Assembly (NCBI GenBank): GCA_017655985.1
Contig: JACJVS010000006.1
Location: 496,001 to 560,000 of the forward strand
Reading direction: 5' to 3'
Length of the DNA stretch: 64,000 nucleotides
Origin: Incumbomyces delicatus
Lineage: Eukaryota; Ascomycota; Eurotiomycetes; Chaetothyriales; Trichomeriaceae
The position numbers and the translations under genes are program-made. The stretch's first letter is position 1, and each line of letters begins with the position of its first letter. Shown piece by piece: positions 22,390 to 34,947 of the stretch. Under the pieces are notes generated by a model. That model had not been told where the DNA came from. It made no database searches and saw nothing but the letters and a program-made list of their open reading frames with translations.

Positions 22390-24092
22390 TCGACTACTTA
22401 AGTCTTAGTTCGCTTACTAAGCAATATTCGTAAATACACTTAGTACTAACGCTATCTTCGAGCTTTATACGTATTTTCTAAGCGTTAAATATTCTTAACG
22501 TATACGCTAATCTAAGCTCTAGAGACCGTAAGTCTATTAAGATTATAGTAGTAGACTATAACTATTTATAGTTAAAGTATAAGCGGTACGCTAAGTACTA
22601 TAAACTATATCTCGATATAAGCGCTAGATCTAAGTATTCGAAGAGTAACGCTAACTAAAGCAGTACTCTCGAAACTATTAGTCTATAGCTAATAAGTTTC
22701 TTACTATAATTATTAAACAGTTAGCTAGTCGTGTTCGTAATCGCCTTATCGTCGAAGATCGTAAGTTAGCTCTGCGTAAGTAATATATTAAGTATATTCT
22801 CGTAATACTCGTAGTCTACTATATAACTATTAACTAACCTTTTATAGACGAGTATATTAAGGAACGAGATAAAGAGCTAGATCTAGCTATATAGCGCTTA
22901 ACTAATAATATACGAACTAGCTTACTACGCGTTAAGTTTACTTCTAATACTTCTATTCGTCGTTATACTGCTCGTAGTAGTACTACTAGCTCGGCTAGTA
23001 CTAGCCTTAAAGATAATTTAGCCCTAATTCTATATATAATTCGTCGTCTTTACGAGATTTAGGCGAGTACTATAAGTAATAAAAGAGTATAGAAGACGTA
23101 TTACTAACTGCGCGCAGTTTAGTTAGATCTAGTAGTCTTAGTCTAAGAATTCCTAGATCGATTATTTCGATCGCGATATCGATTTCCCTTCTCGTACTGT
23201 AGTAGGCGCAGCTAAAGAGTCTAAAGATAATATCGACGACGATAAGAGCTTCTTCGATAAAGAGAAGAATAACGATAATAATAATAATAATAATAATAGA
23301 GACGAGGGTGCGCTTATCGATACTAAGAAGTCTGCGTTTCGCTCTACTTTCGAGTAGACTCTCTCGATTCGCCGCGCGTCTCGTAATTTTATTCTTTCTC
23401 TTTCTTCTTTCTCGCTAGCCTTCGCTACTCTAACGCTAGTACGTACGGTTAAGGTAGGCTTAATAGTAGTAGTATTAATATTAATAATAGCAATAATAAT
23501 AGTAAATACGGCCGAGACGCGCTACTAGATCTTACTTACTAAGGCTATTCTTCGAGATAAGACTCTAGCTAGTGTTCGTCGCGAGTAGCTCGCTATAATA
23601 ACGCTCGTAACTGCTTCTATCTTTATTACTACTTCTATCTTCGCTTTTACTGCTAAGCCTCTTACTCGTCGTAAGATACTAGTCTCTACTTCTACTTCTA
23701 CTATACTATAAGCTGCGCTAGCGACTGCTTCTCGCCGTCGAGATATAGTACTTATTACTAGCTCTGCTATTAACGCTATCGAAGAGATATAGGTCGGTAA
23801 CGTATAGCGTTATCTAGACTTATTTACTACTTACTAAGACGACTTAGACTCTCGCTTAGTCTTAAGTAGTGCCTTTAGGTCTATTCGTATATCTTCTATA
23901 GCGAAGATAATTATAGGTCGCGTTCGCGCTACTAGTATACGACGTGACTTCTTTATTATCTTCTTATCTACTTCTTTTATGTCTTCTAAGAAGCGTAAGG
24001 CGCAGAGCGAGCGTACTTTTAGAAAGAAGAGAATACGACGAGATAAGAAGAGTACTAAGGTAGTATTTAAGAATAATAAGAAGGCCGAGTAG
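22390..24092 (+). pseudogene. Antisense accessory gene of E3
   Basis: Opposite to gag-pol and in the same place as the E2 antisense gene. Successive plus-strand frames are rich and coding-like: YKRYAKYYKLYLDIS (about 22575), LASRVRNRLIVEDRKLALR (about 22725), TNNIRTSLLRVKFTSNTS, then, after a phase change near 23150, an acidic part (ESKDNIDDDKSFFDKEK, about 23220) and finally a very basic end, KKRKAQSERTFRKKRIRR, before TAG at 24090-24092. Stops inside these frames are TAA or TAG of RIP type. The phase changes may be introns or indels; with only one copy I cannot decide. The last stop may itself be a changed CAG. I recognise no domain. A bipartite nuclear localisation signal is plausible for the basic end. 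Confidence 0.5.
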
Positions 24093-24199
24093 ACGTATAG
24101 TAATTATATATATACGTACTACTAATCGTAGTCGCTTCTTTAGCGTAACGTCGATAATTTTTCTTTATTTATATATTTTAATAAAGCTATCGAAACGCG

Positions 24200-27100
24200 T
24201 ACGCGTCGTATACTCGTAACGTATACTAGCCTTATTAGCTAAATAAGAATCTCTACTCTCTTTATTATATTTTATTTATAAATTCTATAATGCGTTCGCG
24301 TATATTTTCTAGATAAGCTTTTAGTTTTTAGCTATTATAGACTTCGTTCTAGTCTTTTTATCTTACGAGAAAACGTTTTCGCTTACCCTTTTCTTCTACG
24401 TCTAAAATACGATTAACTTTATACTCTTCTTCGTCGTCTATATTAATAGGCTTAGACGGTTCGTAGCTAGATCGTATATAGTACGCTTTTAGTAGAGATA
24501 TATAAAAGACTAAGTAGATACGACTATACTTTTAAGATAAACTTAGTCGATAGGCGTTCTTACTTATTCGCTTTTTAATTATAAATAGGATAATATATTT
24601 ATTTAATAGCTTACGATTAATCTTATATAGTCGAATATTTTTTAACGTAAGAAGTACTTAGTCTTCTTTTTTAAATATAATTAAAATTCTCTTTTTATTA
24701 TAGTACGCGACGATACTTCTTTACGTATACTTCTAAACGGCTCTAAGCTAGCGTTACGTCTTAATGATTTTTTTCGCTTTTTCCTTCGAAGATTATACTT
24801 CGAATTAAGACTTCTTAACTTCGATATTCTTTCTAAGCGTCGATTAAGGTACGAGTATAATCTCGAATAGTATTTTATTTATTATTTCGCTTTTAGCGTT
24901 ATTATATATAAACTCTACGCTAGCGAGTAGTATAAATTAATTACTTTATTTATTATTAATAAAGTAACGTAGATAATATTTTAACGTTTAATTAGAGCGC
25001 TCGATTTACCTATTAATCTATAGATAATAAGTAGTTAAAAGACGTCTTCGAATAGATAAGTAATAGTATAGTATTTCTTAGTATTTTAATATAAAAAGCG
25101 AGTCTTAATCGCTTATAATCGATCTTAAGATACTAAAAGTAGCGAAAATTATATCGTATAAGATATCTACTATTTTAGTAGTATTAATATCTTAAGAGTA
25201 GAGAATAAACTTTACTATCTTAGAGTATTTATATACGACTACTAAAATAGTATTATATACTCTTTCTCTATTATTTATAAATAGTACTTTAGTAATAAAG
25301 TCTATTATAATATCTTCTTAGGGCTCTTTAGGCGCTAGTAAGCTCTTAAGAAAGCTATAAGACTTATATTATAAAGTCTTTATTCTCTAGTAAATATTGT
25401 ATATCGAGACGTATACGTTTATCTAGCTTCTCGTATACGGCTACTAGTAGTAACGTATTACTATCTTAAGAGTACGTTTTCTTTTAAAGTATCTTTCTTA
25501 CTAAAAGTAATTATAGTTAATTCTAATAATCTTTTATTATACGACCGAGTCGTTAGATATATATATCGCTTCGTCTTTACGTATAAGCCTACTATTATCT
25601 ATATACTATACTCTTATTATAGACGAATTTAGAATCTTTCTCTCGAAATAAGACTTTTATAGCTACTTTAAATAGAAGACGTCCCTTCTTTAGATATCGC
25701 GTAGCTAAATCTATATCTAGTCGCTTACGCCTTATAAGTAGTTCTAGTTCGACGAGTCGATACTAGAGCGCTTCGTATTACTTATATTAGCAGTTTTTTA
25801 TTTAGACTTTACGTACTTTTTTCTTATAGTTAACTTTTCTAATAGAGTACGTATACTTTTATTAGACGTAACGCGCTATTCGCGTAATATTCGAGTACGA
25901 GTAATAGTAGCGATCTATAATATATCTTCTTTACGACTTATATATATATCGTATACTTTCTCTCGTCTCTTAGTAATTAATTCTTATAAGAAATTACTCG
26001 TAGATTCCTTCCTTTTAACTATATAGTCTAGCCGACGTAAAAGTCTATTAGCGAGATTATCTTTTTCTTATCGCTAGTTAATCTTAAAATTATAAACGAT
26101 TAACTACTCTATCTACCTTATCTATCTCTTTCGACTTAGAGGTTTATCGTTTATAAATCTTAGTAATATCTTATAGTCGATTAGAACTCGAATATACTTC
26201 GTAGACGTCTCTAAATAGTATCGTTACTTCTAGAATATTCTAACGATTACTAGTATCTCTTAATCGCTAGTAGTATAGTTACGTTTAGCTAGAATTATCT
26301 TTTTAAAGAGAAACGTAATAGAGTATTATACTATACGTATACGATTTCTATACGTCTCGTAGAATTATATAAGTACTGCGCTAACGGCTATATCGAATAT
26401 ATCTATTTCTACTCGATACTCTCTTTTTAGGTTAAAGTACTTAAGTAATAGCGCTATTCTAAATCTATTCTTTAGTATATAAAACGCTTATATAGCGCCG
26501 TTAAGCTAACTAAATAATCTCGTTTTCTTCTCGGCTTTTATACTAATAAGTAAGTCCGTAATAAGTATAATAATAGCTAAATAGAATTCGATAAATCCGC
26601 GATAGAAGTTAGCGAAGTTAAGAAAGCTCTAAATATCCGTAAAGAACTAAGATTTAAACTAGTTCGTTATCGTTTATACTTTATAAGAGTTTATCGAGAT
26701 CTCTATAATATCTACTCGAAATTCGAGAAACTCTATTTCGCTAGTATAGAATTTATATTTTAATAGCTTTATAAATAAGCTATATTCTCGAAGTTTATTA
26801 AGTACGACGCGAATATATTTCGTATACTTCGCGCGTATACTATCTTTATAGATAAGAATATTATTTATATAGGTAATATACGATTAATCTAGTAGTTCCT
26901 TTAGTACTTTATTAATATATACTTAGAATATAGCTAGAGCATTAGTAAGCTTAAATAGTATTACTAAATACTCGAACTGTCTATAGCGTATACGAAACGC
27001 CGTTTTCTATTTATCGCCCTTTACGATTCTAATTCTATAATAGGTATTACGTAGATTAAGCTTCGTAAAGAATTTAGCTTCGCTAAGCCTATTAAGGATC

Positions 27101-29200
27101 TTCGAAATAAGAGATAGAGAGTAACGATTTTTAATCGTAACTTTATTTAGTTCTTTATAGTTTATATATAGGCGTAGCGTACTATCCTTCTTAGATATAA
27201 AGAGGATCGATGCGCTCGTAGACGACTCGCTAGATTATATCTAGCTCTTTCTTAATACTTCTTTAATATAGCTTCGTATAGCCTCGAGTTCCTTATCGCT
27301 TAGAGAGTAGATAAACTCGAATAGTATCTCTTTTTCTTCTATAATAGAAATAGAATACTCTACTTTAGTATACGTAGATATTAAGTCTTTCTCGAGCTCG
27401 AAAAATATATCTTAGTATTCTTATAGTTCGAAGAATAATTCTACTTTTACTATTTCGAGTTCGACTAGCGTAATACCGTCGTCTCGCTTACTCGAGTCCG
27501 ATTTATAGTAGACGGTATATAGCCGCTTATTATTCTATAACTAAAGTCCGCTAAAGACGGTATATAGAGAGATCTTTCTTAAAGGTCGATAGACTTAACG
27601 ATTAGCCTTTTAATTAACGTCGAGGTTTATCTCTCGTAGTTAGCGTCTTTCGAGTATTATATTATAATACTTTATATTAGTAAAGATTAATTACCTCTAA
27701 GTAGATTCGCTTTTTTCTCGATAATTAAACGCTATAACCTCGTATACGACTCGCTCGTAGATATTAATTCGATATCTATTTATAGCTTTAGCCGTAAACG
27801 GTACTAGAGATAATAGAAGCTCTCGATTTATAACTATTACTTATAAGATAAAATTATCTTATACTTCTAAGTTAAGTAATATACGTAACGTATACGTCTT
27901 TTCTTATATAACTAATTTTACTAAAATATATATTGCTTTATTAGCTTTATTTCTTCGCTATAAAGTTTCTAGTATCGTCGTCGTATAGACGATACTGATT
28001 TCTAGTTTTTTAACGATTTTACTTCTCTCGTACTAGAAGCTTACGTTACGACTACGAAACGCTTATTCTTATATTAGTTACTTTTATACTTCTTAGAGCT
28101 ATATATAAAGTAAGCGCTCGACGCTAGTCTTTTTTTATAGAGTACGCTATTCTTACTAAGCGCTCTCTCTTTAGTAAATAATTCTTTTTCTTTAACTTCT
28201 CTAACTATAACTTTCTTTATATTAGTTTATCTCTAGCTACGCTGCGTATACGAGGCGCTATCGCCTCGTCGACTACGATTACTTTTATTTCGTATATTCT
28301 AGCGAGTATCTCTAAGATCTTCTTATCTCTAAGCCGTAGCGAGAATCTAATCGCGGCTTTTTACCTCTTTAATATTCGCTATTATCGAGTTTCGTAGAGT
28401 AGAGTTTAGTGAGTTAAGAAAGTACTAAGCGAGTCTAGTCTCTTTAGATATATTCTCTAGAATATTCTATTTAGTATTTTCGATTTCGTAGAGTAGCTAT
28501 CTAGCTAACTAGTCGCTACGTTATCTTATACTATATAGCTTCGTCGTTACGGCTACTAAGCGGCTCGTCGAATTCTTAATTACTTCCTTAAGAAGTACTA
28601 CGAACTCGTTTTATATTATTATCGTAGTTCTCTCTCTAAGATAGGTGTTTACGGTATCGCCTTTAAGGTACGTAGCTACGTAGCGTACGCGCTTCTTCTA
28701 CGATATTACTTCTTCTAGTATTACGTCGAAATAAAGTTTTAGTATATTAAGAAATAACTAAAGACTTCTCGACTCTTCTTTACTCGAGTATATATCGGGA
28801 TTCGCTAATCTTAGAAATTTATTCGATTCTATTTAAAATAAATCGAAGAGCGAGCGCTTAGTGCCCTACGCGTCGCTATCGACGAGTATACTCGACGTAG
28901 GTCCTTCGAGTTTAGCTCGTAGACGTATAAGTTCTCGCTTTTATTCTCTCTTCTACTAAAGGGCCCGTAGGCGTTTTAGTTCTTATATCTCGACTTCTAA
29001 GTTCGTATATACGCTATCGCGCTCTAATTATAGTTATATCGATTATTCTACGATAATAAAAGTATTCTACGATTATTCTACTATCGTTTTACGTTATTCG
29101 CTATCGATTCGTTCGCGACTAGTCGAGTTCTCGCGCGCCTCGACGCCGCGAGTGTTTATCGCTAATCTCGAACTTATAATAATAGCTATTTCTGCTTCTA
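24200..29200 (-). pseudogene. E3 gag-pol remnant with chromodomain
   Basis: On the minus strand: gag from about 29200, reverse transcriptase about 27330-26680 (the palm block LRNTYYRIRI and neighbours), RNase H near 26480-26250, integrase about 25500-24800 (DIIIDFITKVLF, then a conserved ILVVV and KYSKIVKF), and the chromodomain at about 24470-24300 (YKVNRILDVEEKGKRKRFL, then LVR and K-rich residues where Trp codons have become stops). Stops are almost all TAA or TAG. Confidence 0.8.
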
Positions 29201-29244
29201 GCCGTCTATCTCCGTGCGACTAGCAGTAGGTAAGTATTAAAAAA

Positions 29245-29428
29245 TATTAGAACCGATACTAGCTAATAGCTAGAGATAGAAGCTAGTACGAAGAGTAGAC
29301 TATTATTATATATTTCGCATTAGTCTAACTACTATTATAATATCGATTTAATACTTAAAGAGCTTAAGTATTAAGAATACGATACGAGCTCTTCTAGTAT
29401 ACGTAGCGCAGTCTTAGTATTTATAATA
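29245..29428 (-). repeat. 5' LTR of E3
   Basis: 184 bp, direct repeat of 21480-21663. The GAATA duplication follows at 29429-29433. Confidence 0.9.
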
Positions 29429-29433
29429 GAATA

Positions 29434-32400
29434 ACGCTACTCTTCGGGCTTATCTACCCCCTTAGCGAGAAGAAATTAGAGGTCCTTCGAGTATATCTAG
29501 ATAAGGCGCTACTTAAAGGGTAAATCTAACCTAGCGAATCCTCGGCGAGGGCCTCTATCTTATTTATGCTAAAGAAGGATAGAACATTACGTCTTTATAT
29601 TAACTATCGCGAATTAAATAACGCAATCGTTAAGAACCGCTATCTACTGCCTCTTATTATAGAGATTCTCGATCGGCTTAGCGAAGTAAAATACTTTACT
29701 AAGCTAGATCTTAGAGACGCCTATTATCGCATTAGAATTACGAAATAGAACCGCTAGAAGATAGCGTTTCGAACGCGATACGGCTAGTTCGAGTATCTCG
29801 TTATGCCCTTTAGGCTTACTAACGCTTCGGTAACTTTCTAAGTCTATATTAACGAGTTCTTAAGGAGTCTTCTCGACGACTTCTATATAGCCTATATAGA
29901 CGATATTCTTATTTATAGTAGTGGCTACGAGGACTATATCTCTTATATAAGATAGGTCTTAAATCGTCTTAGAGAAAATAGCCTCTTCGCTAAGCTATCT
30001 AAATGCGAGTTCTATATCTAGAAAGTAGACTTTCTAGGCTATAGAGTAGAAGTTTACGGCGTTCGAATAAACGAAAATAGGGTAACGGCGATTCGAGAGT
30101 AGCCTAAGCCTAAATTTTATCGAGATATCTAGATATTTCTTAGATTCGCTAATTTCTATCGCGGCTTTATTAAGAGATACTTCGTAGTTATAGCCTCTAT
30201 TACCGACTTACTTAAAGGGATATAAGGGGGCAAGAAGACGAGAGAGTTCTAATAGCTAGATAGCGCCGAAGCAGTATTTTAGTATTTAAAGAATACCTTC
30301 TTATTAGCGCTATTCCTAGTGTACTTCGATCTCGAGAAACTCTACCGAGTAGAAATAAACGTATTAGATAAAGAAATAGTAGTAGTACTATCTTAATTAT
30401 ACGAACAGTCGAGCGACTTTAAGCGAACGTTATAGAAATTAGTAGTATTTATATTAAAGAAGATAACCTTAGTAGAACGTAGCTATATAACGAGAGATTA
30501 AGAAATACTTACGATCGTAGTCGTCTATAAGGAATAGCGATACTATCTCGAAGCGCTAGCTTTATCTACTACGATCATTACGAATTATTAAGTCTTAACG
30601 AGGTTTATAGATATAAAGACTCTAGTACGTAATCGCTAGGCTCGTTAAGCCGAGTAGCTATTCGTATATAACTTTAAAATCGAATAGCGAAAGAGAAAAG
30701 AAAACCTTATCGATAGATTATTAAGACGATCTAACTATAAAGTCGAACTAAAAGAATTAAATAATCGACTAATAGAGCTCGTAGTAGTACGTAGTTAAAC
30801 TATAGTCGACGAGATTAAAAATAATACGTAAATAGTACGAAATTTATATAATAAGAGATTACTCGAAGCGTTCTTAGTTCTAATCGCTACTCTTAAACGA
30901 GTAACTAGAATAAGGTATTCTTATCTAAAAGAAAGCGAATAGAATACTATTATAAATCCTATTAAGAAGGTCCTTCTAGAGACTACGTCGCTAAGGCCGG
31001 TATCTTAGATAATAGAGACGAAGCTCGCTAAGCGCGTTAGTACTTTAAAGTAAATATAAGAGGTATTATTTAAGATTAAAGATCTAGAGCGCTAGATTCG
31101 AGATCTACAGTTCTAAAACTCCTTCGTATAGACGAAGAAGTAAAATTAGTACTAGAAGAGAAACGTTTTTACTATAGCTATAAAGAATAAGTAATTTATT
31201 AATACTAAAGAATTAGTAAGACGAAATAGGGCTATATACATTCTAGAGAACTCTACGGTTCGCGTCGAGATCATAAGAGTAAATTATAACGACCTCTAGT
31301 AAGAGAGGTATTTCGACTAAGAGAAGATCCTCGAGATTATCGTTAGATACTACTAATAGCCTAGGATTACTAACTAGATTAGAAATTATATCGTAACTTA
31401 TAATATATACTAAAGGATAAAAGTATCGCGATATAAGCTATACGAGCTACTCTAGGCTCTTTCGCAGCCTTAAGAACTATAGTAAGATATTATAATAGAC
31501 TTTATTATTAAGCTTTCTCCGTCTAAGCGATAGAGAAACGTCTATAACGCTATTCTAGTAGTAATAGATCGATACTCTAAGATAGTACGCTTTCTCTCGT
31601 ACTAGAATACTATTATTTTAAAGTAATTAAGGGACCTTCTATACGACGAAATCTTCTTAAAGTTTAGAATTTCTAGGTCTATCGTAAGCGATAGAGACAG
31701 CGTCTTTACTTTTAGCTACTAGGCTACCTTCTACTATTATCTAGTAGTACGCCGAAAGCTCTTAATAGCCTACTATTCGTAGACGAATAGGTAAATCGAA
31801 AGAATAAATTAAACGCTCGAATACTACCTTCGCTACTATCTAAACTACGAATAGAACAACTAGATAAGCCTACTCGACAGCGCTAAATTCGCAATTAATA
31901 ATGCCTCGAGCGAAACTACGAGGTATAGCCCTTTTAAACTAGTTCTAACTTTTAGGCTCTAGATAAGAAGGGTTATCAGTAAAAAGCTCTTCGAGTCGAA
32001 AAATAATAGCGCTATCGCGAAAATAGAGACGCTAAACGCAGCGCGAAAGAGGGTATAAGCTTACTAGCGTAGAGTCTAGAACGCTATTCGTAAATAGTAC
32101 GATAAGTATTAAAAGAGATATAGCTTTAAATAAGGCGATTACGTAATATTATTATTAAAATATATTTATTTAAAAAGAGTAAACTAGAAGCTCGTAGATA
32201 AGCTTATCGGTTTATTTTAGATTATCGAGAAAGTTAGCGAAAACGCTTATCGCCTAAAATTACTCTTAAAATACGAGCGGCTATATCTCGTATTTTATAT
32301 CTTACTACTTAAAGTATATAAGCAACGCTCGAGCGTAGTCGTACCGAAGTCTATAGACGTATAAGGCGATACGGAGTAGAAAGTCGAGCGTATTCTAGAT

Positions 32401-32560
32401 ATTAGAGAAAAGGGCAACCGTAAGAAATAGCTTATTAGATAGAAGGGCTTTAGCGAAGCCGAAGATATATAGAAGCTAAAGTAAAATCTAGCTTACGTAA
32501 AGAGTGCTATTAGGCAGTTTAAGTAAAGAAAGAAGAGAATATAAAAGTAGATATCGAATA
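29434..32560 (+). pseudogene. E2-fwd pol remnant: RT, RNase H, integrase, chromodomain
   Basis: Continues pol after E3. Reverse transcriptase is the best preserved part: an open stretch at 29566-29748 reads LRLYINYRELNNAIVKN and then FTKLDLRDAYYRIRI. RNase H lies at about 30290-30600, the integrase core near 31470-31700 (DIIIDFIIKLSPSKR, then AILVVIDRYSKIVRF and VSDRDS) and a chromodomain at about 32371-32530 (KVERILDIREKGNRKK, then KGFSEAEDI and NLAYVKSAI). The chromodomain places the element in the chromovirus branch of Ty3/Gypsy. Confidence 0.85.
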
Positions 32561-32786
32561 GTAGATAAGTAGTATATAATTTTATAGCTAATAGATAAGC
32601 TACGAAAATCAGTAGTATTAAGAAAGAAATAATATAGTTAGAAAGAATCGTAAAATAGGTATAGCGCGAAAGAAAAATACGTTACTAAATTTAGAATAAG
32701 TATAAAATAGATAATCGATTTAGAATAAATAAAATACATTTAATTATTATAAAAAAAAGAATAAAGGGAAGAGCTTAACCTTAAGC

Positions 32787-34060
32787 TTAATCTCGAGCTC
32801 GTCGCTTACTACGACCACTACGATTACTACGACTACTACGATTACTACGACTACTACGCTTACTACGATTACCACGCCGTCGTCGCTTATAATACTAGTC
32901 TATCGCTAGGTAACCTAAAGCCTCGTAGATCGATATAATAGACTAATCGAGCGAGCTTAACTTTACTATCTCGAGCGTAGTAGTTATTTCTCGATTAGGC
33001 GTAATATACCGACCTATAGACCCCTCTAGTTTATTATTCTTCGCACTCTATTACTCTAATTCGGTGTTCTCGCTAATAGACATTAGCCCCCTCCGTCTAG
33101 GCCGTTCGACGTTGAAACGGGGGACGGCCAACGACGAGAAGGAGGGGGTAGAGAGAGAGAAGAGAGGGGAGAAGAGAGAAGAGGAGAAGAGCGATCTAGA
33201 AGAGAAGAAAGGTAGTACGAGGCTATTACTCTCGCGGGTAAGCGAGGAGGTAGAAGAGAAACCCGTATCTCCTAAGAGAGAAGTAGAATCTACAATATAT
33301 TAGAGAACGTTAATAAGATAGAGTAATTACTTATATCTAGTTATATCGTCCTTACTAATAAATAGTCTAGGGCCGTTAGATAGCTCTAGTTTAACGTTCT
33401 CGATATCGATAGCGATGTTCTTAGAGCCCTCGGACTCGTCGCTAAAGAAGAGATCTAGAGGTTGCGAACTCTTCTCTAGCTAGTAGAGGAGGATCTAGCT
33501 ATTGTTTATAGTATTTATCTCCTAGCGATTACGAGTCGTCTAGAGCTCTAGAGACACCACTACCGAAGCTCGTCGAGCACCGAGGCGAAGCGCACGATTA
33601 AGGGCTCGAGCCCTATACCGAATTCTTCTACTGAAAGGGTCGTTAATATTAGAGATAATAAGAACGTAAAATACTTACGTTCGAGTCTTAGAGAAGCCAG
33701 TATCGCCCCTTACTTAGATACGACGTAGAGCACGGCCGTACTCGGCGACTAAGGCGTTAGCTATATCCGTATAATTAGCGGGATAAGCTAAATACGTATA
33801 GCCGCTAGAGCTACGATAACGACGATATTTACGACTAATCTATCGTCTATAGCTAGTTCGTAAGACCTTAAAGAGGTCTAACTCTCTATTTACTCTATAA
33901 TAGAACCGTTAGCTAGTAATTAACGCAGCGAGACTCGAACTTATAGAGAGCGTAGATAACGTTAATACTAATCGTACGAAGATATCTTACGTCCTCTCGT
34001 AAATACGAGTTCTTAAGCTATTACTACTAAAGAGTTAGCGATAGAAAGAATAATCGTAAC
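32787..34060 (-). pseudogene. Antisense accessory gene of E2-fwd, cut by a solo LTR
   Basis: Second copy of the antisense gene seen at 12955-14253. Exon 1 runs leftward from 34060 to 33356 and includes NYTDIANALVAEYGRAL. The intron is 33290-33355 (66 nt, donor GTAAGG, acceptor TTGTAG, an internal CTAAT). Exon 2 is 33289-32787 and ends YYKRRRRGNRSKRSSR plus more basic residues before TAA. The two copies keep the same phase across the intron although the intron differs by 2 bp in length, as expected for non-coding sequence. The 5' part is displaced by the solo LTR at 34061-34512 and continues at 34518. Confidence 0.6.
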
Positions 34061-34512
34061 TGTAGAATGGCAAGGTGGAATACGCTAATAACGCGGTACC
34101 GCGCTGGCGGCGCGAGAGTGCGCTGGTGACGCGCTGGTGGCATGTGAGGAAGACGGTCGGGCCTCGGTGAGACCGAGGATCCACCGATTGTCATGTCAAC
34201 CGAGATATTCCCAGATGGTTGGGAACTTTGCCACGACAACGGTCAAAACCCACTGCAATCTCAGCAAGAATGACCAACACCTTGGACAATTACCCGCATC
34301 AACGGTGGTAATTGGTCACAGACCCAGTTGCTGTCTCAGTTGATTTTAAATCAATCATTCGACAGCCAGCGGTCTGCGACGGGACTCAGACCTATATTAC
34401 CGGCCTTCTTCTCTCTCTCTCTCGATAGTAATCTAAGCATCACAATCATCTTATTCCATCATCTTATTCTATTCACTCATGACTACACCGCTGCACTCCT
34501 CATACCTTCACA
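34061..34512 (-). repeat. Solo LTR with 5-bp target duplication
   Basis: 452 bp, beginning TGTAGAATGG and ending TTCACA, flanked by GTAAC on both sides (34056-34060 and 34513-34517). The uninterrupted site is seen in E2-rev (GTAACGTCGACGATAACGG on the minus strand). It retains normal CA and TG frequency while the DNA on both sides is RIP-saturated, so it arrived after RIP of E2. It is an inverted relative of 3145-3468. The internal part of the parent element was presumably lost by LTR-LTR recombination. Confidence 0.85.
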
Positions 34513-34743
34513 GTAACGTTAACGATAACGGTACGTATATATTGCTAACGTAAATATAAAAAAGAAAAAAAAGAAAAAAAGAAAGACGAACTCGATCTAT
34601 AAAAAGTTAAGTAATTCGAGAATCTAATAGTAAATCTTTACTCGATACTTATTTTACGACTCTACTATAAGCTTTACTGCTAAAAATAGTATATAACTTG
34701 TAGAATATAGCTTTACTAGTAAGTAAAAAAATAAAACAATATT

Positions 34744-34825
34744 AAGATAGCTAAGATTCGAACTCGGAATAAGAGAACTATAGAACTAGATCGGTTCTAT
34801 ATATAATACCGCTATACTACTATCC
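34744..34825 (-). ncRNA. tRNA-like unit in E2-fwd, antisense to gag-pol
   Basis: Counterpart of 12676-12757. On the minus strand it opens GGATAGTAG, carries AGTATAGCGGTA and a better B-box, GAGTTCGAATC, and is followed by a TTTTATTTTTTT run. The T-arm pairing is partly intact (CCGAG with CTTAG, one RIP-type change away from full pairing). Conservation of boxes and T-run in two copies is the main support. Confidence 0.45.
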
Positions 34826-34947
34826 TATACGAATTTAGAACTAATTGTTTAACGATTAAGATATAAGAATTATAGCGAATCCTATACAGTTATCGTATAC
34901 TTAATACGCCGAACGAGGACGCTCGGCCTTAAGAAGAGAGGATAAAT

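Larger units (their letters stand above)
21480..29428 (-). mobile_element. E3: Ty3/Gypsy chromovirus, inverted, inside E2-fwd pol
   Basis: 7949 bp with 184-bp LTRs (21480-21663 and 29245-29428). The flanking 5-mers are AAATA and GAATA, which match the uninterrupted site GAATA seen in E2-rev, so the left copy changed by one RIP-type G-to-A. Gag-pol reads on the minus strand. A purine tract (AAGAGAGAGAGTAAAA on the minus strand) precedes the 3' LTR. The element has a different LTR from E1 and E2, hence a separate family, and shares with E2 the antisense frame beside the 3' LTR. Confidence 0.9.

Noticed and set aside
33064..33303. 79-codon sense frame in E2-fwd, rich in Glu and Lys
   Set aside because: It is the complement of the Ser-rich part of the antisense exon 2 and is not open in the sister copy, whereas the antisense reading is kept in both.
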